Program-made: the position numbers and the translations under genes | Notes under the pieces: model-generated | What the model saw: only the letters and a program-made list of their open reading frames with translations | Database searches by the model: none | Told to the model about the DNA's origin: nothing | NCBI GenBank assembly: GCA_014529385.2 | Contig: CM043964.1 | Span: 5,613,997-5,677,996, forward strand | DNA from: Adiantum capillus-veneris | Taxonomy: Eukaryota > Streptophyta > Polypodiopsida > Polypodiales > Pteridaceae | DNA: 64,000 nucleotides | Direction of reading: 5' to 3' | Shown here: positions 48,864-59,860 of the stretch, in pieces | Layout of the letters: the number at the start of each line of letters is the position of its first letter | How positions within the stretch are numbered: the first letter of the stretch is position 1

Positions 48864-50052
48864 AATGCTCGCAAAAGAGCAACCAACAATGAGTAGCAAA
48901 TGTCAACCAAATCAGCCCTAAACTGGCTCGAATCGCATCAACAAAAGTCTGCAAATATGGCTGTAAAATCTGATGCAAAGGTGCACCAATAACCGTGCAA
49001 AACCTTGCACTCGAATCGCATCAACAAAAGTCTGCAAATATGGCTGTAAAATCTGATGCAAAGTTGCACCAATAACCGTGCAAAACCTTGCACAAAATCA
49101 CAAGTCAATATGACTCAATTGCGCATAAATATCTGACAAAATTTTGGCAGAGTCTCCTTTGTAAGTGGAGCAAAATCTCAACAGTAAACCTCAAAGAGAC
49201 AATAATATATGCCACAATGGCCAATCCGGGAATAAACTCGACCGGAATCACCTCACAAAGTCATACATATGAGCATACCCGCTCTTGCCGGAGTACCACT
49301 CAAATAATCTCAGCCATAAACAAATACACAAATCCATATATGGCATACATAAACCGCCAAGACCATGGCAACATAGCTCACTTTCGCATGAGTGGCTCTC
49401 TGGACAAATGCATATCCAAAAACCTGTGTACACCTATGAATTTGCTAGTTGCTCCAGAAAATACTCCGTGTGTGTGAGATATACCAAAAACAGTGTTTTT
49501 GGGACCCGAAAGTGCACAAATAAACCTGCTGCTGTACCTGCTGTAATTCAAAGCATAATTTCAGCAAACAGACATCACCATCGCGTCCGAAGCGTGCCAA
49601 AACCCTGACCTAGACTCCTGGATCATGTAGATCTGACTCTGTATGACGGAGCTACGCAAAAATTGTGTTTTAGAGCCCGAAAATGGCAAAAACGAGCTGC
49701 ACACAGTCTTGAACCTGCTCCTGCTCCACTCTGCATGATGCAATGTCCTCTCAATGCAAGCTCCAACGCAAGAGCTCTGCCACAACAGCATCCAAGCACT
49801 CGAATGTCAAGCTCTCCTCCGCCGAGTACTTCTCTAACGAGCTCCACTGAGCTCAAAAGCTCCTCTCACCAAGGAAGCCGCAACCGCCTCCTCGACCAAG
49901 CTTGACCACACCAAGCTCCTAAGCTCCAAAGACAATGCTCCTCAAGCTAAAATCTCTCTCCGTGAAACTCCACGATCGAACTCCATCGTCGAGAGCGAGC
50001 GAGCTATCGTCTCGAAGCTCTCAAAGCCGTTGTGCTCTCCGCGGTCACCATA
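48864..50052 (-). other. Long leader of element E
   Basis: A region of about 1.15 kb between primer site and start codon, without a convincing gene. It contains an 82-bp tandem duplication. Confidence 0.6.
48930..49094 (-). repeat. 82-bp tandem duplication in the E leader
   Basis: Two near-identical units, CTCGAATCGCATCAAC through CCTTGCAC. Confidence 0.93.
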
Positions 50053-50064
50053 GCTCTGATACCA
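50053..50064 (-). promoter_or_regulatory. Primer-binding site, tRNA-iMet type (element E)
   Basis: TGGTATCAGAGC on the minus strand, two bases from the LTR. Confidence 0.93.
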
Positions 50065-50066
50065 AT

Positions 50067-50260
50067 TGAAGGGGATCGGGGAGCACCACAGACGGAGAGT
50101 GTGAGAGAGAGAAGGAGACACACAACACAGATATGGGTGGGGAGACTCTAAAGAGTGAGCAGCCCCCTATACACTTATGCTATGTATAAGGTATACAAGT
50201 CAGTGGGCGCCCAGCAGACTCTGGGCGGTCGGGCAAGGCACATGCGCCTATACCCCAACA
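50067..50260 (-). repeat. 5' LTR of E (194 bp)
   Basis: TG at 50260 to CA at 50067 on the minus strand; almost identical to 46899-47089. Confidence 0.95.
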
Positions 50261-50265
50261 AAATT

Positions 50266-50873
50266 GTTTCAGAAGGTCCGTCGAAGCAGCTATGCATTGG
50301 TGCGTGTCATCAAAAAGGGACTATCAAAGCCGAAACGTTGTCGAGGGGGGGGGGGACACTGCAGAGCCAAGCCGCTCTGGATATGGGCTAGAGGAGAGTC
50401 GATGCCACTCTTGCTCGATCTGTCTCTTGGTAGGTTGAAATCGGGAAAGTTGGGGATGTCCATCGGGGACGAAGCGACGTTGGAGGAGAGCCAGGCCCAT
50501 CTCTCTTATTGTCTCTCGAGTCGATGCCGTCTTCTATCGATGGACGGAAGCAGGCTAGTTGAATAGCCGCCAAAATCGGTGTCAAAACCGATGCTGATCC
50601 GAACTCTGAGAGCTAATGTTGTAGCCAATGCAAATGACTGAAAGCCAAATCGTTGCCAAGTCGTAGAAGAACACCAAGAAGAAGTTGTCCAGGAGAAGGT
50701 CTCTCAACCGGGATGTCCTAGCTCTCCGATGCCGAGAGCTAATGTGAAAGCCGAGGCCGCCGTGGGGAGAAACTGATAGAATCGATGCCACTACCGCAAT
50801 CCCGAGAGAGAATATCGTCAATGGCAAGGATCGAGACCGAGCACAAGCGCTTCCTCTTTATATGCTCCCGAAG

Positions 50874-50927
<54 letters not shown>

Positions 50928-51848
50928 CTATATTTCCACTATAGATGCCGACTCTTCAGTCTCTTTCTCGATAGTGAGTGTGTGAACACACTCTTAGGGT
51001 GGGTTCAGACTAGGCGACGGAAGAAAAATGGAAAGGGACGTCGTTCCTCCATGGAGAAATTTAAGTGGTTGGAGTTTGAGGCACTCTTCCGCCAGGCCCT
51101 CCATTTTTCTTTCGAACCCCCCCCCCCCCCCCCCTCGGAAGAGTTCATGGCCTCTCTCAGCACCCTTCACTTTTTCACTTTTCCTCCTCCACACTGTTCA
51201 CACTTGGCGGCGGAAGATTTTGGAAGGCGGCTTTCTTCCGCCTAGCCTTACACACACTCTACCTTTCTTATCTTCTCGTTTGGCTCTCTGTCGAAACGTG
51301 CATATGCCCAAAACACACAACCAAGCTCAAAAATTGTGTGTGTGTGTGTGTGGATCACACATACAAGCTCCTTGTTTTGCCAAAGACTTCACAATGCTCT
51401 TTGTTTTTTGAAATTTCTCACAGTGCTGCTCCTTGCAATTATGTGTGTGTGTACAACACCACACACACCAATTCCACATCGTTGGTCAATGCCCCTGCAT
51501 GCTGCTCTCGTGAGTTACAAGATGCTCACAATTGCTTGATTGCCTCAATTTGAACTTGCTTTGCAAAATTGCAATGGCTGATTCCCCCCAATTATAAGCT
51601 TTTAACTTAGCTCGTGAGCCGAAGTGGCTTCCGCTGCTCAGCACTACCCAAAAGTCCAACACTGTTCGATTTCCCCCCATGCTGCACTTTCGAGCTCCCA
51701 AGCTCAGTTTTGCTTTGATTTCGTTGCTTGATGAGCTTGATTCTATGTTCGAGAGCTGATCATTATGCAGCGCTTCGATTGACTATGTACTGGCACACAA
51801 CCCCTACTCAATGTCAAGCTCCACCACTGCACCCCGCTTTTGTGTGCA

Positions 51849-51907
<59 letters not shown>

Positions 51908-52400
51908 GTGGTGGTGTACAATAGGTGTTTGTCTCTAAATTAGGGTTCGCGCAGGGTTTTTTTAGGGCTCGCGCAGGCTAGACAGCATCTGTTAGGGTTA
52001 GCATAGGGTTTTTTTAGGGCTCGCACAGGCTGGACAACATCTGTTAGGGTTCGTGCAGGGTTTTTTAGGGCACGAGCAGGCATCAGCAGGTTGCTCTCTC
52101 GTGCCTCCTCCATCCCCTGGCTGCGCCCGCCCCTTTGGCTGCTCGACGTCAACTCCCTGGGCAGCGGGCTATGTGTGGGTGTGTGTGCACTCTCTGGGCG
52201 AGTAGGTGTGTGAGAGTGCTGGTGTTTGGACAGGCTAGCAGCAGCTGCCCGCTGGAAAGAAGCATCAGCAGTGTCAGACAACGAATCTACAGCAATGTCA
52301 GACAAAGAGTCAGCAGTCAGACAAAGAGTCCGCAACGTCAGACAGAGAGTCTGCGGTTGCAATCGGACTGTAGCTCGTTAGGGTTTCTAGGGTGCAGGCA
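50266..52400. other. Unassigned low-complexity stretch
   Basis: It may begin with the rest of E2. It holds (CT)n-(TA)n at 50878-50929, an 18-C run at 51117-51134, inverted GGCGGAAGA/TCTTCCGCC segments near 51085 and 51230, (TG)n-(GA)n at 51855-51904 and a minisatellite at 51942-52085. Frames seen here are side effects of these repeats. LINE 5' untranslated sequence probably begins near its right end. Confidence 0.5.
51942..52085 (+). repeat. Minisatellite, about 60-65 bp period, about 2.5 units
   Basis: Units share TTAGGGTT, GCGCAGGG-like, TTTTTTTAGGGCTCGC and CAGGCT(A/G)GACA(G/A)CATCTG. Each has TTTTTTAGGG, similar to but not the same as the plant telomere unit. Confidence 0.85.
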
Positions 52401-52426
52401 GTGATTCTCCCGTCTTGATAGTTCTC

Positions 52427-53624
52427 ATGACAGCTGACATCTACACTTATAAGCGTCGGAAAGAGATGGAGACGTCTACAGAGGATGCTATGTCCATCAT
52501 CAAAGAATGTTTGATTGATTATGCTCGCAAAGCTTGGGATGGTCAGACTCCTGATAAAGAAGTGCTTATTCTCGTGCAGGAGCTGATGGATCCTGTCGCA
52601 CAATATGCTCTTAATGCACTAATCCTTTTTTTTCCCGGCAAGATGCCTACTGCTGAAGATGTGGGACAATGGGTGGATTTTCTTCTCAAACGTGAAGCAG
52701 TCAGAGGTGTTTACTTTGGAGCGCGAGGATTCTACGAAGTTTTGTTGATCGACTCTGAAGCCAGAGACACTCTTCTTGAAATGTCCCCTTTGTTTTTTAA
52801 TACCCAGATGACTCATGTTTTGCCTTGGGCCTTCACCAGAGATTGATCAGAGTTTGAATCGTCATAAATGCCCGATGTGGGTTGAGGTGGAAGATTTTCC
52901 TTGAACATGGCGCCATTTTCTCCCGTTGTTAGCCTCACAGTTGGAAAAGGTCATTTGTCCCCCAAAATTAGATGCAAACACAAATCGTTTTTGCATCTTA
53001 TGGGATACAGATATTCCCACGCCTACTGGTATTTATGTAAATTCAGGGGATCTTTTGGTGGGCAAAAGATCTTTTAAACTAAAATGCGGTAAATTTGCCA
53101 ATTCATGCTTTCGTTGTGGTAAGTTCGGACATATGTAGTCCGAATGCCCTGAGCCGAATTTACAGCCTTCTCCTTCAACGATTCCAACCTCGCAATCCAT
53201 CCCGCTTGCAAAGTCGCCAACTGTGCATAGATCTCTTGGAACGACGGTTTCCACAACACCTTCATCGGCTGCAGATAAAGGGAAAGGGAATCAATCTATG
53301 ACTATCGCCACTATATCAAAAGAGAAAGATAAAGAGAAAGCTATTAACACTGATGCATGGATGGTCCCTAAGAAACCTGTTAAACTTTGAACTCCGGCTT
53401 CTTCACGTAATTATGTACCACAGCCAAAGATTGTGGGCCAACGCAAACTTCCTTGTAATGACAATAAATCTTTGGCAGCCGCGTGGGATAAAGTAGTTCG
53501 CTCCTATAAAGATGTGGTTACAGGTGAAGCTTCTGGCTCGGATCCGCATCCTGGGCCAAGTCAACCTTTAACTTCCCCTTTGCACAGAATGGATGAAGAC
53601 GTGTCCATGGGCATGTCGACCTAG
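52427..53624 (+). pseudogene. LINE ORF1 (DUF4283-type, zinc knuckle)
   Basis: The start is ATG 52427 (MTADIYTYKRRKEME). The open part to 52846 includes VRGVYFGARGFYEVLL and LLEMSPLFFNTQMTHVLPW, as in plant DUF4283 proteins. After a frame break it continues with KCPMWVEVEDFP, LLASQLEKVICPPKL and the knuckle CFRCGKFGHM-x-x-E-C (about 53108-53150, with an in-frame stop inside). A Ser/Thr/Lys-rich tail follows and ends at 53624. This arrangement is the nucleic-acid chaperone ORF1 of plant L1 elements. ORF2 begins 39 bases downstream. Confidence 0.85.
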
Positions 53625-53662
53625 CCGATACTTTCTTCGCCTTTTGTACATATGTGGTGTGA

Positions 53663-55170
53663 TGAATAGCAGTATAGTATGCATCTCATATAATGTGCGA
53701 GGCTTATGCAACCCCGACAAGTGGAGGCTAACCTGGCACTTTATACATACATGTAAGGTAGATGTTGTGGTTTTACAGGAACATAATCTGCATGATTTTG
53801 CCGGACAGGAATATAATCTGCATGATTTTGCCGGACAATGCTCTTATTTTGCGGGTTATTGGATAGCTTATGCTGGCTTGGCTGGCTTTTCGGGTGTTCT
53901 GATGCTAGCTTGTCATGAACTCCAACCGGTTCTTGCTTACAATGATCCGGGTGGTCGATGGATGGTGATACAATGTATGTTGCATGATCAAGTGTATGAG
54001 ATGGGTGGCGTTTATGCGATACGGCATTTGGGCACACGGCTGTCTTGTGGCAAGATATTAGCTCTTACTTATGGACTTTGAATGCATTACTTTGTGGAGA
54101 TTTGAATAATGCACCGAATATCTTTGACAATACTATTGGTCATTCTCATATGCTACGAGCTCAGAGGCTAGCTTGGGATAACCTTAGTGCTTCTAAGTAC
54201 ATACAAGATATGTGGACGTGTTTACATCCTGATGTTTCGGGCTTTACTTTCCAGCATAATACGCGCTCTTCTTGCCGTGCACGATTGGACCGCTGGTATT
54301 TAATGAATTCACAACAGTATGATGACTTTGTCTGTGAGATGAGAATTGATCATACATTGATGTTATCTGATCATGCTCCAATTATTTTGACCTTGCAATT
54401 CGGCCCGCCAGTGTGTGATCAGCCTTTTCCTCGGAAGCATCTTCTGCAGATGAATAATGCTTACCTTTCTCATGACCGCTTTTGAGATATTTTTAAGGGG
54501 GTCATTCCTCCACTCTGCGGTCAGATGCATTATGACCCGGATATTGCATGGTATCGTTTTGTCATGCGTCTCCAATGCGTTATTCGGGATTATGGTAAGC
54601 AATACATGTGCCAGTTGCGCGGGGATGTTCATGAGGCAAAGTTGGTTTGTCAAAGTCTTCAAGAGTTGGCTGACTCAAGACCCTTATCGGCTTCACAAGA
54701 GGCTGCTCTTTGTCAAGCTCGTCTATGCCTATGTCAGAATGATCAACGCAAAATTGATAAATGGCAAACTCGTGCTCGCAAAACGGGCTCTTAAGGATAA
54801 ATGGTGTGCCTCTAAGCAATCCTTCAAACACCTGCATCATACTAGACAAACCCAAAGTATTAAGTGGGTTATGCTCCCCTCAGGCTCTTGGAATTCTACC
54901 AAACATGAGCTTGATGATGCTATGGTTTCTCACTACAGTTCTGTGTTTGTTGCTCCTCCTCCACCTCTGTTGAGGCTCACCGAGCGCAACAACTATTTTT
55001 ATCTTGAGTGCAACCAATCCTTTCACTAGAGGCTGCTAATTGCCTTGAGGCAGCAATTATGTTGGATGAGTTACACTTGGCCTTGCTTGCTCTTGGTAGA
55101 TAGCGTTCACCTGGCTGGGATGGTCTCACAGTTGAATTCTTCGTCTCGTTCTGGGATTCTCTCAAGGAGC
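53663..55170 (+). pseudogene. LINE ORF2, N-terminal half (endonuclease and RT start)
   Basis: ATG 53663 opens an exonuclease/endonuclease/phosphatase domain: CISYNVRGLCNPDKW, VVVLQEHNL (catalytic Glu), then after a shift near 54040 LLCGDLNNAPNI and IDHTLMLSDHAPI (SDH end of the domain). A 30-bp tandem duplication repeats NLHDFAGQ. The RT begins with SPGWDGLTVEFF near 55105-55145 and stops at 55170, where reversed C LTR sequence starts. The rest of this RT fits the fragment at 1-1606: the codons across the two edges join in frame. Confidence 0.9.
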
Positions 55171-55720
55171 GGAAATTAGCATGAACATAGTGGGCATTTC
55201 ATTAGAATAGATTCCTAATGAGAATTACAAGAGTGCTTGGGTGGAGAGAGCAACAAAAAGCATAGCACCTAGTTAGATAGCATCGACAATACTTTCAAAA
55301 GAGAGAGAAATTAAGCTATTGACAACAATTGAGGATCGGATTTGCATGGAGCCGGTCCCCCCTCCAAAAGGCTTTGTATTATGGTTTCTCCCATCAAGAG
55401 AGACATTGTACAATACAATTCTTTGTGTTCCTTCAAGACTAGCTAGTGCAATGAAGATGAAAGCTTCATGCACTAAGCAAACACTTAGCAAACACAACTT
55501 GAATTATCCCTGTTCTCAGACCCAAGACCTCACACACCTTCGAAGATGGTGAGAGCTAGCAGGGTATAAGAGTAGATTGAGAGGAAAAAGGAGTATCTTA
55601 CGAGAAAGATGTACATCTCCTCACATAATCACTCATATTAGCATATATAGCTTTAGCTTAGTAATTATTGGTAGAGGAGATGAACATGCATTGAAGCTTG
55701 GCTCTTGGTTGGATTTGCAT
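55168..55720 (-). repeat. Distal part of the C LTR, reversed
   Basis: It matches positions 2804-3355 of the 5' LTR of C on the opposite strand. It supplies most of what the truncated 3' LTR at 9207-9809 lacks; about 395 bp (LTR positions 2409-2803) are in neither piece, nor are the last 32 bp. Confidence 0.94.
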
Positions 55721-56593
55721 CCACTTCCACTTATTCAGGTGGACTACAAGGTTAGGAAGCAGTGGGAACCTCTCTCAAGTGTTATCGTGGATGGAGGAGC
55801 AGGAGTCAACATAATGGGAGCCCATCTTCAGCAAAGAATGGGTATCACTAATATGAAACCAGCACCATTCAAAGTACGAATGGCAGATCATAGAGTTGTA
55901 CAAGCAACGTGTATGATTGAAAACATGCAGATAAGAGTTAGGAGGGAGAAATTCAAAACCAGTTTCCTAGTCCTGGACGTGCAAGGAGCATATGGGATGC
56001 TACTAGGGTGCCCATGGTTGAGAACAGCACATGCTGTTCATGACTATGCAAACCAAACATTGATCATAGAAGGGGCCAGTGGCAGAATCCAAATCCAGAC
56101 CAACAATACCAGGAGCTGGAAAAAGGAACTGAGGCCGAAGGAGTTGTGTCAGAAGTACAGAGCCAAGAAGATCGAGCGAATGCTAGCGGCTATGAACATA
56201 TTTTCTTTGGCAGAAATTGACTTGAATGCAGTCTTGCTGAACAAAGAGCAAGCTGACAAGCAGAAGAGACAATTCCCCGATCAGTTTACTGAAGTCAATA
56301 CAGGGGAAAGAATAGTTCAACTAACTGGAAGGATGGTGAAACCAACTGATACTGGTATAGTAGAGGAACCATTATGTTCTAAAGAGTACCCAGTGGATCA
56401 GAATACTGATTCAGAAATAAATGGACCATCCTGGGATTACAATGAAGAGTTGACCAAACGAAAAGGAGGCGGGCCAAACTGGTTGCTTCCGGACGACCAA
56501 GAAGTAGAAGAGTGGAACCTAGGATCAGAGGAAAATCCTAGGATGATCAAGGTTAACAAGCACCTCAACCCGGCAATGAAGGAAAAGGCATAG
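55721..56593 (+). pseudogene. Element B protease region
   Basis: The open frame (it enters from the C LTR at 55577) has VIVDGGAGVNIMG (about 55783-55820), the retropepsin-like active site of Athila/Tat-type elements (DxGA), then GMLLGCPWLRTAHAVHDY, the second protease block. A linker with KKELRPKELCQKYRAKK and an acidic end precedes the stop at 56591-56593, four bases before the RT frame. Only the true start is missing, because Gag lies at 9810-11832. Confidence 0.85.
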
Positions 56594-56596
56594 AAA

Positions 56597-57808
56597 ATGT
56601 TCCAGAACTATAAAGATGTGTTTGCCTGGGAACATACAGATCTGAAGGGAGTAGATCCTGAAGTATGTCAGCACCGAATACCACTGAAACCAGATGCTAG
56701 GCCAGTACGATTGCAAAGATACCGGATGAACCCCAACTATGTAAAGAAGGTCAAGGAGGAGATTGATAATCTTCTCAAAGCTGGGTTTATCATAGAAGTG
56801 GCAAACAATGATTGGCTATTTCCCATAGTCGTCGTCCCGAGAGTCTGTGTCGACTATAGGAAACTAAACGCCCAAACTATTAAGGATCCATTTCCCTTGC
56901 CTTTTACTGACATGTTTCTTGATGAGATCGCACGATATGAAATGTATAGCTTCATGGATAATTATAGCGGCTATAACCAGTTACAGATCGCTCCTGAAGA
57001 TAGAGCCAAGACCACTTTCATCACAGAGTGGGGAGCTTTCATGTATCTGGTGATGCCTTTTGGCTTGTGCAATGCACCAGCTACCTTTCAGCGGTGTATG
57101 ATGGAGATGTTTAATGAATTCCTTCATCGGTTCCTCGCCATTTTCATGGATGACTTCACTGTCTATTCAGATGAGGAACAACACCTCCTATTCCTAGAAA
57201 TGGTTTTTAAACGCTGTCAAGAGAAGCGGATTTGTTTAAATCCATTCAAATCTATTTTTCTAGTCTGGAAGGGGCAGCTACTGGGACATGTGGTTTCCCG
57301 AAATGGAATAGAGATGGCCAATGACAAAATTCAGTGTGTTCAGCAAGCTAAAGCACCCAGAACTGCTTCCGAGTTGAGTTCTTTCTTGGGTTATGTGAAT
57401 TTCTATAGAAGATTTGTACATAAGTTTGCTTCTCAAGCAATACCACTATATGAGCTTACAAAGAAGACCAATAAGTTCAACTGGACTGCTGAATGCGAGG
57501 AGAGCTTCCAGAATCTGAAAAAAGCCATTACCAGTAAACAAGTCCTTAGGCAACCAAACTGGGATATTATTTTCCACGTACATGTCGATGCTTTGGGATT
57601 GGCAATGGGGGCAATATTAGCTCAGCTAGAAGGAAGAACTGATTATCCGATTTATTTTTCCAGTCGCAGATTCAGTCAGGTTGAACAAGGCTATACAGCT
57701 ACTGAAAAAGAAGCCCTTGGAATGGTTTTCAGCGCTACAAAGTTCAGGCATTACCTGTTGGGAAAGTATACCATTTTTATGTGGACCATCAAGCTCTTCT
57801 GTTTCTGA
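56597..57808 (+). CDS. Element B reverse transcriptase and RNase H start
   Basis: This 403-codon open frame has RLQRYRMNPNYVKKVKEEID, RVCVDYRKLNAQTIKDPFP (the usual preceding KKxG segment is shortened), FMDNYSGYNQLQIAPEDRAK (motif A), VMPFGLCNAPATFQRCMMEM (motif B) and FLAIFMDDFTVYS (motif C, both Asp, near 57142). LGHVVSRNGIEM and FLGYVNFYRRFVHKFA follow. The RNase H start is VDALGLAMGAILAQLEG. The frame shifts near 57780, and RNase H continues in the next frame. Confidence 0.9.
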   Translation: MFQNYKDVFAWEHTDLKGVDPEVCQHRIPLKPDARPVRLQRYRMNPNYVKKVKEEIDNLLKAGFIIEVANNDWLFPIVVVPRVCVDYRKLNAQTIKDPFPLPFTDMFLDEIARYEMYSFMDNYSGYNQLQIAPEDRAKTTFITEWGAFMYLVMPFGLCNAPATFQRCMMEMFNEFLHRFLAIFMDDFTVYSDEEQHLLFLEMVFKRCQEKRICLNPFKSIFLVWKGQLLGHVVSRNGIEMANDKIQCVQQAKAPRTASELSSFLGYVNFYRRFVHKFASQAIPLYELTKKTNKFNWTAECEESFQNLKKAITSKQVLRQPNWDIIFHVHVDALGLAMGAILAQLEGRTDYPIYFSSRRFSQVEQGYTATEKEALGMVFSATKFRHYLLGKYTIFMWTIKLFCF

Positions 57809-59200
57809 TTAATAAAGTCATTATTCAAGGCAGGCTGATAAGATGGATGATGTTCCTAATGGAATTTGAATTCAGAATTTTCCATAAGCCTAGCCGAAAC
57901 CATTGTGGAGCTGATTTTCTTTCAAGAAGTACGGAAGGATATTCAGAATCACCCTTGAGAGATGAACCAGTGGATGCTGATTTATTTCAGTTAGAGGCAG
58001 AAGAATCAGTGGATCCTGAATGGTATGATATTTATCAATTTCTTTCCCAAGGTGCCTTTCCACAGGATTGGAAGCAGAATCAGAAGAAAGCTCTGATCAT
58101 AAAAAGCCTGAAATTTACTATCATAGGAGGATTACTTTATCGACTGGGTGTTGATGGTATACTTCGACGATGTGTCCCTATGGAAGGAAGAATGCAAGTA
58201 ATTTTAGAAGCGCATAATGGTGAATCTGGTGGACACTTTTCCAACGAAGTAACCTATAAGAAGATTCTGCAAGTTGGTCTGTGGTGGCAAACACTGATTG
58301 TTGATGTCAAAAGTTTTTGTAAAACTTGTGACATATGCCAAAGAGTGCGTCAACCAACAGCTGCAGATATGACTCCCTTGATGCAAGTACAACCACTGGG
58401 AGTATTCATGAAATGGGGACTAGATTTTATGGGACCTTTTAAGAAGGTTACTCCCAGGAAGAACAAGTACATAGTAATGGCTACTTGTTATGTCACCAAG
58501 TGGGTTCAAGCTAGGGCTCTTCCTGACAACACAACCAAGTCAACTGCAAGGTTTCTATTTGAGAATATTGTCTGCCGATATGGATGTCCAGTAGAGAGAC
58601 ACCATGGAAATCCTATTGGATATGCTTTCAATCAAGCATAGAAAATCTACTCCTTACTATCCCAGATGCAATGGACAGGCTGAAAGTAGCATTAAGACAA
58701 TAAAGACTATTCTCACTAAGGTGGTGCAAAAGAAACAAGACCAGTGGGATTTGAAACTTCAGACTGCTCTATGGGCTTATAGGACAGCTTATAAGGTAAC
58801 TATTGGAATGACACCATTCAGAATGGTGTATGGCACTGAAGCTGTGGTTCCTATGGAGTTTGTGATCCCAAGTCTGAGAATGGTTGTGAAGTATGGCTTA
58901 GACTTCAACCATAATCTTAAAAAACGGCTAGATGAACTGATGCAATTAGATGAACTCAGGCAACATGCTATGTTGGAACAAGAAATCTTTCAACAACAAA
59001 GGAAGCACTGGCATGATCGCCGAATTAAAGTTCGGGAATTTCAGAAAGGAGATTTGGTGCTTCTATATGAGTCTAGACTGGGTCCAAAGAAGCCAAACCT
59101 GAAGATTGCCTGGGCAGGACCATTTGACGTAGACTGGGTCTTCTCCAATGGCACAATCAGACTGAAAGATTTATCTAGATTGTTGTTTCCAGGAGTATAT
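57781..59200 (+). pseudogene. Element B RNase H end and integrase
   Basis: The first frame (57781-58641) gives HQALLFLINKVIIQGRLIRW (RNase H end), the zinc region SGGHFSNEVTYKKILQVG with CKTCDICQ, and the first core Asp in WGLDFMGPF. The segment where the second Asp is expected reads YGCPVERHHGNP and lacks it, so the site is damaged. A frame change near 58620 leads to STPYYPRCNGQAESSI, with the catalytic Glu, and to the C-terminal region (KGDLVLLYESRLGPKKPNL, WAGPFDVDWVFSNG). The enzyme would insert the cDNA; this copy looks inactive. Confidence 0.88.
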
Positions 59201-59857
59201 AATGGGGCAAAGATCAAGCTTTATTATTCAGAGGCTAGAGAAACTGGGCAAGAACAAGGTACTAAGGAACTGGAACTTACTGATCAAGAGATACCAGAAT
59301 CAGACATTTTTGGGCTTCATGTGCAACCAGTTCCAATTTCAGAACCAGTACCAGAAGAACCAGATCAGACTGACCTTAGAATCAGTACTAGTATGGTCGA
59401 GCCAAACTGGAAATCAGTCCAGTATCAGTGGGGACACACTTTTCAATTTTTAAGCGCCCAACGGTCAGATGGCACGCCAGTAGTAATTATTTCAAGGATG
59501 GGTTGCAGTCTTGTCCAATGCATGTCTGCCATGACAGTAGCGACGCACACAAGTCTAGGAACGGCGAGTGGTGGAGCTTTTATGGCGCGAACACGTATAA
59601 CATTTAGGAGAGTTAGCATTTTTCCTCATAAATCCTCTGCGCGACGCTTTCCTCCTGTTAACCATTCGCCATCTCCAAGCTTCGAGGTTTCTTCGCTACA
59701 ACCGCAAACCTCGACCTCTGAAGAGACAATTGACTGTCAGCTAGCCTTGCCAGTGACACCAGGGTACGGCTTTGACATGACAAGCAAGTCATCTTCTCCT
59801 TCGCCTGTTTCATCGTCATCGTCTTCACAGTGTATGGGTAGAAGGAAACGCTCATAG
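59201..59857 (+). pseudogene. Element B post-integrase tail
   Basis: The integrase frame runs on with an acidic, Pro-rich stretch (PVPISEPVPEEPDQTD) and a Ser-rich end (SSSPSPVSSSSSSQ), stopping at 59855-59857. I recognise no domain. The next frame starts four bases later, so it may be a linker between Pol and the extra ORF. Confidence 0.6.
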
Positions 59858-59860
59858 AAG

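Larger units (their letters stand above)
46899..50260 (-). mobile_element. Copia-like non-autonomous LTR retrotransposon E, complete, 3,362 bp
   Basis: LTRs at 46899-47089 and 50067-50260 (minus strand TGTTGGGGTATAGG to CCCCTTCA), 5-bp target duplication AAATT on both sides (46894-46898 and 50261-50265), tRNA-Met primer site beside the right LTR and a purine tract beside the left one. The interior encodes a short Gag-knuckle-protease protein with an unrecognised C-terminal part, and a leader of about 1.15 kb. There is no integrase, RT or RNase H, so mobility would depend on another element. Confidence 0.95.

Noticed and set aside
50862-51411. Overlapping frames with poly-Pro and Ser-Leu runs
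   Set aside because: They arise from the CT, TA and poly-C tracts; no domain, and several frames are open at once.
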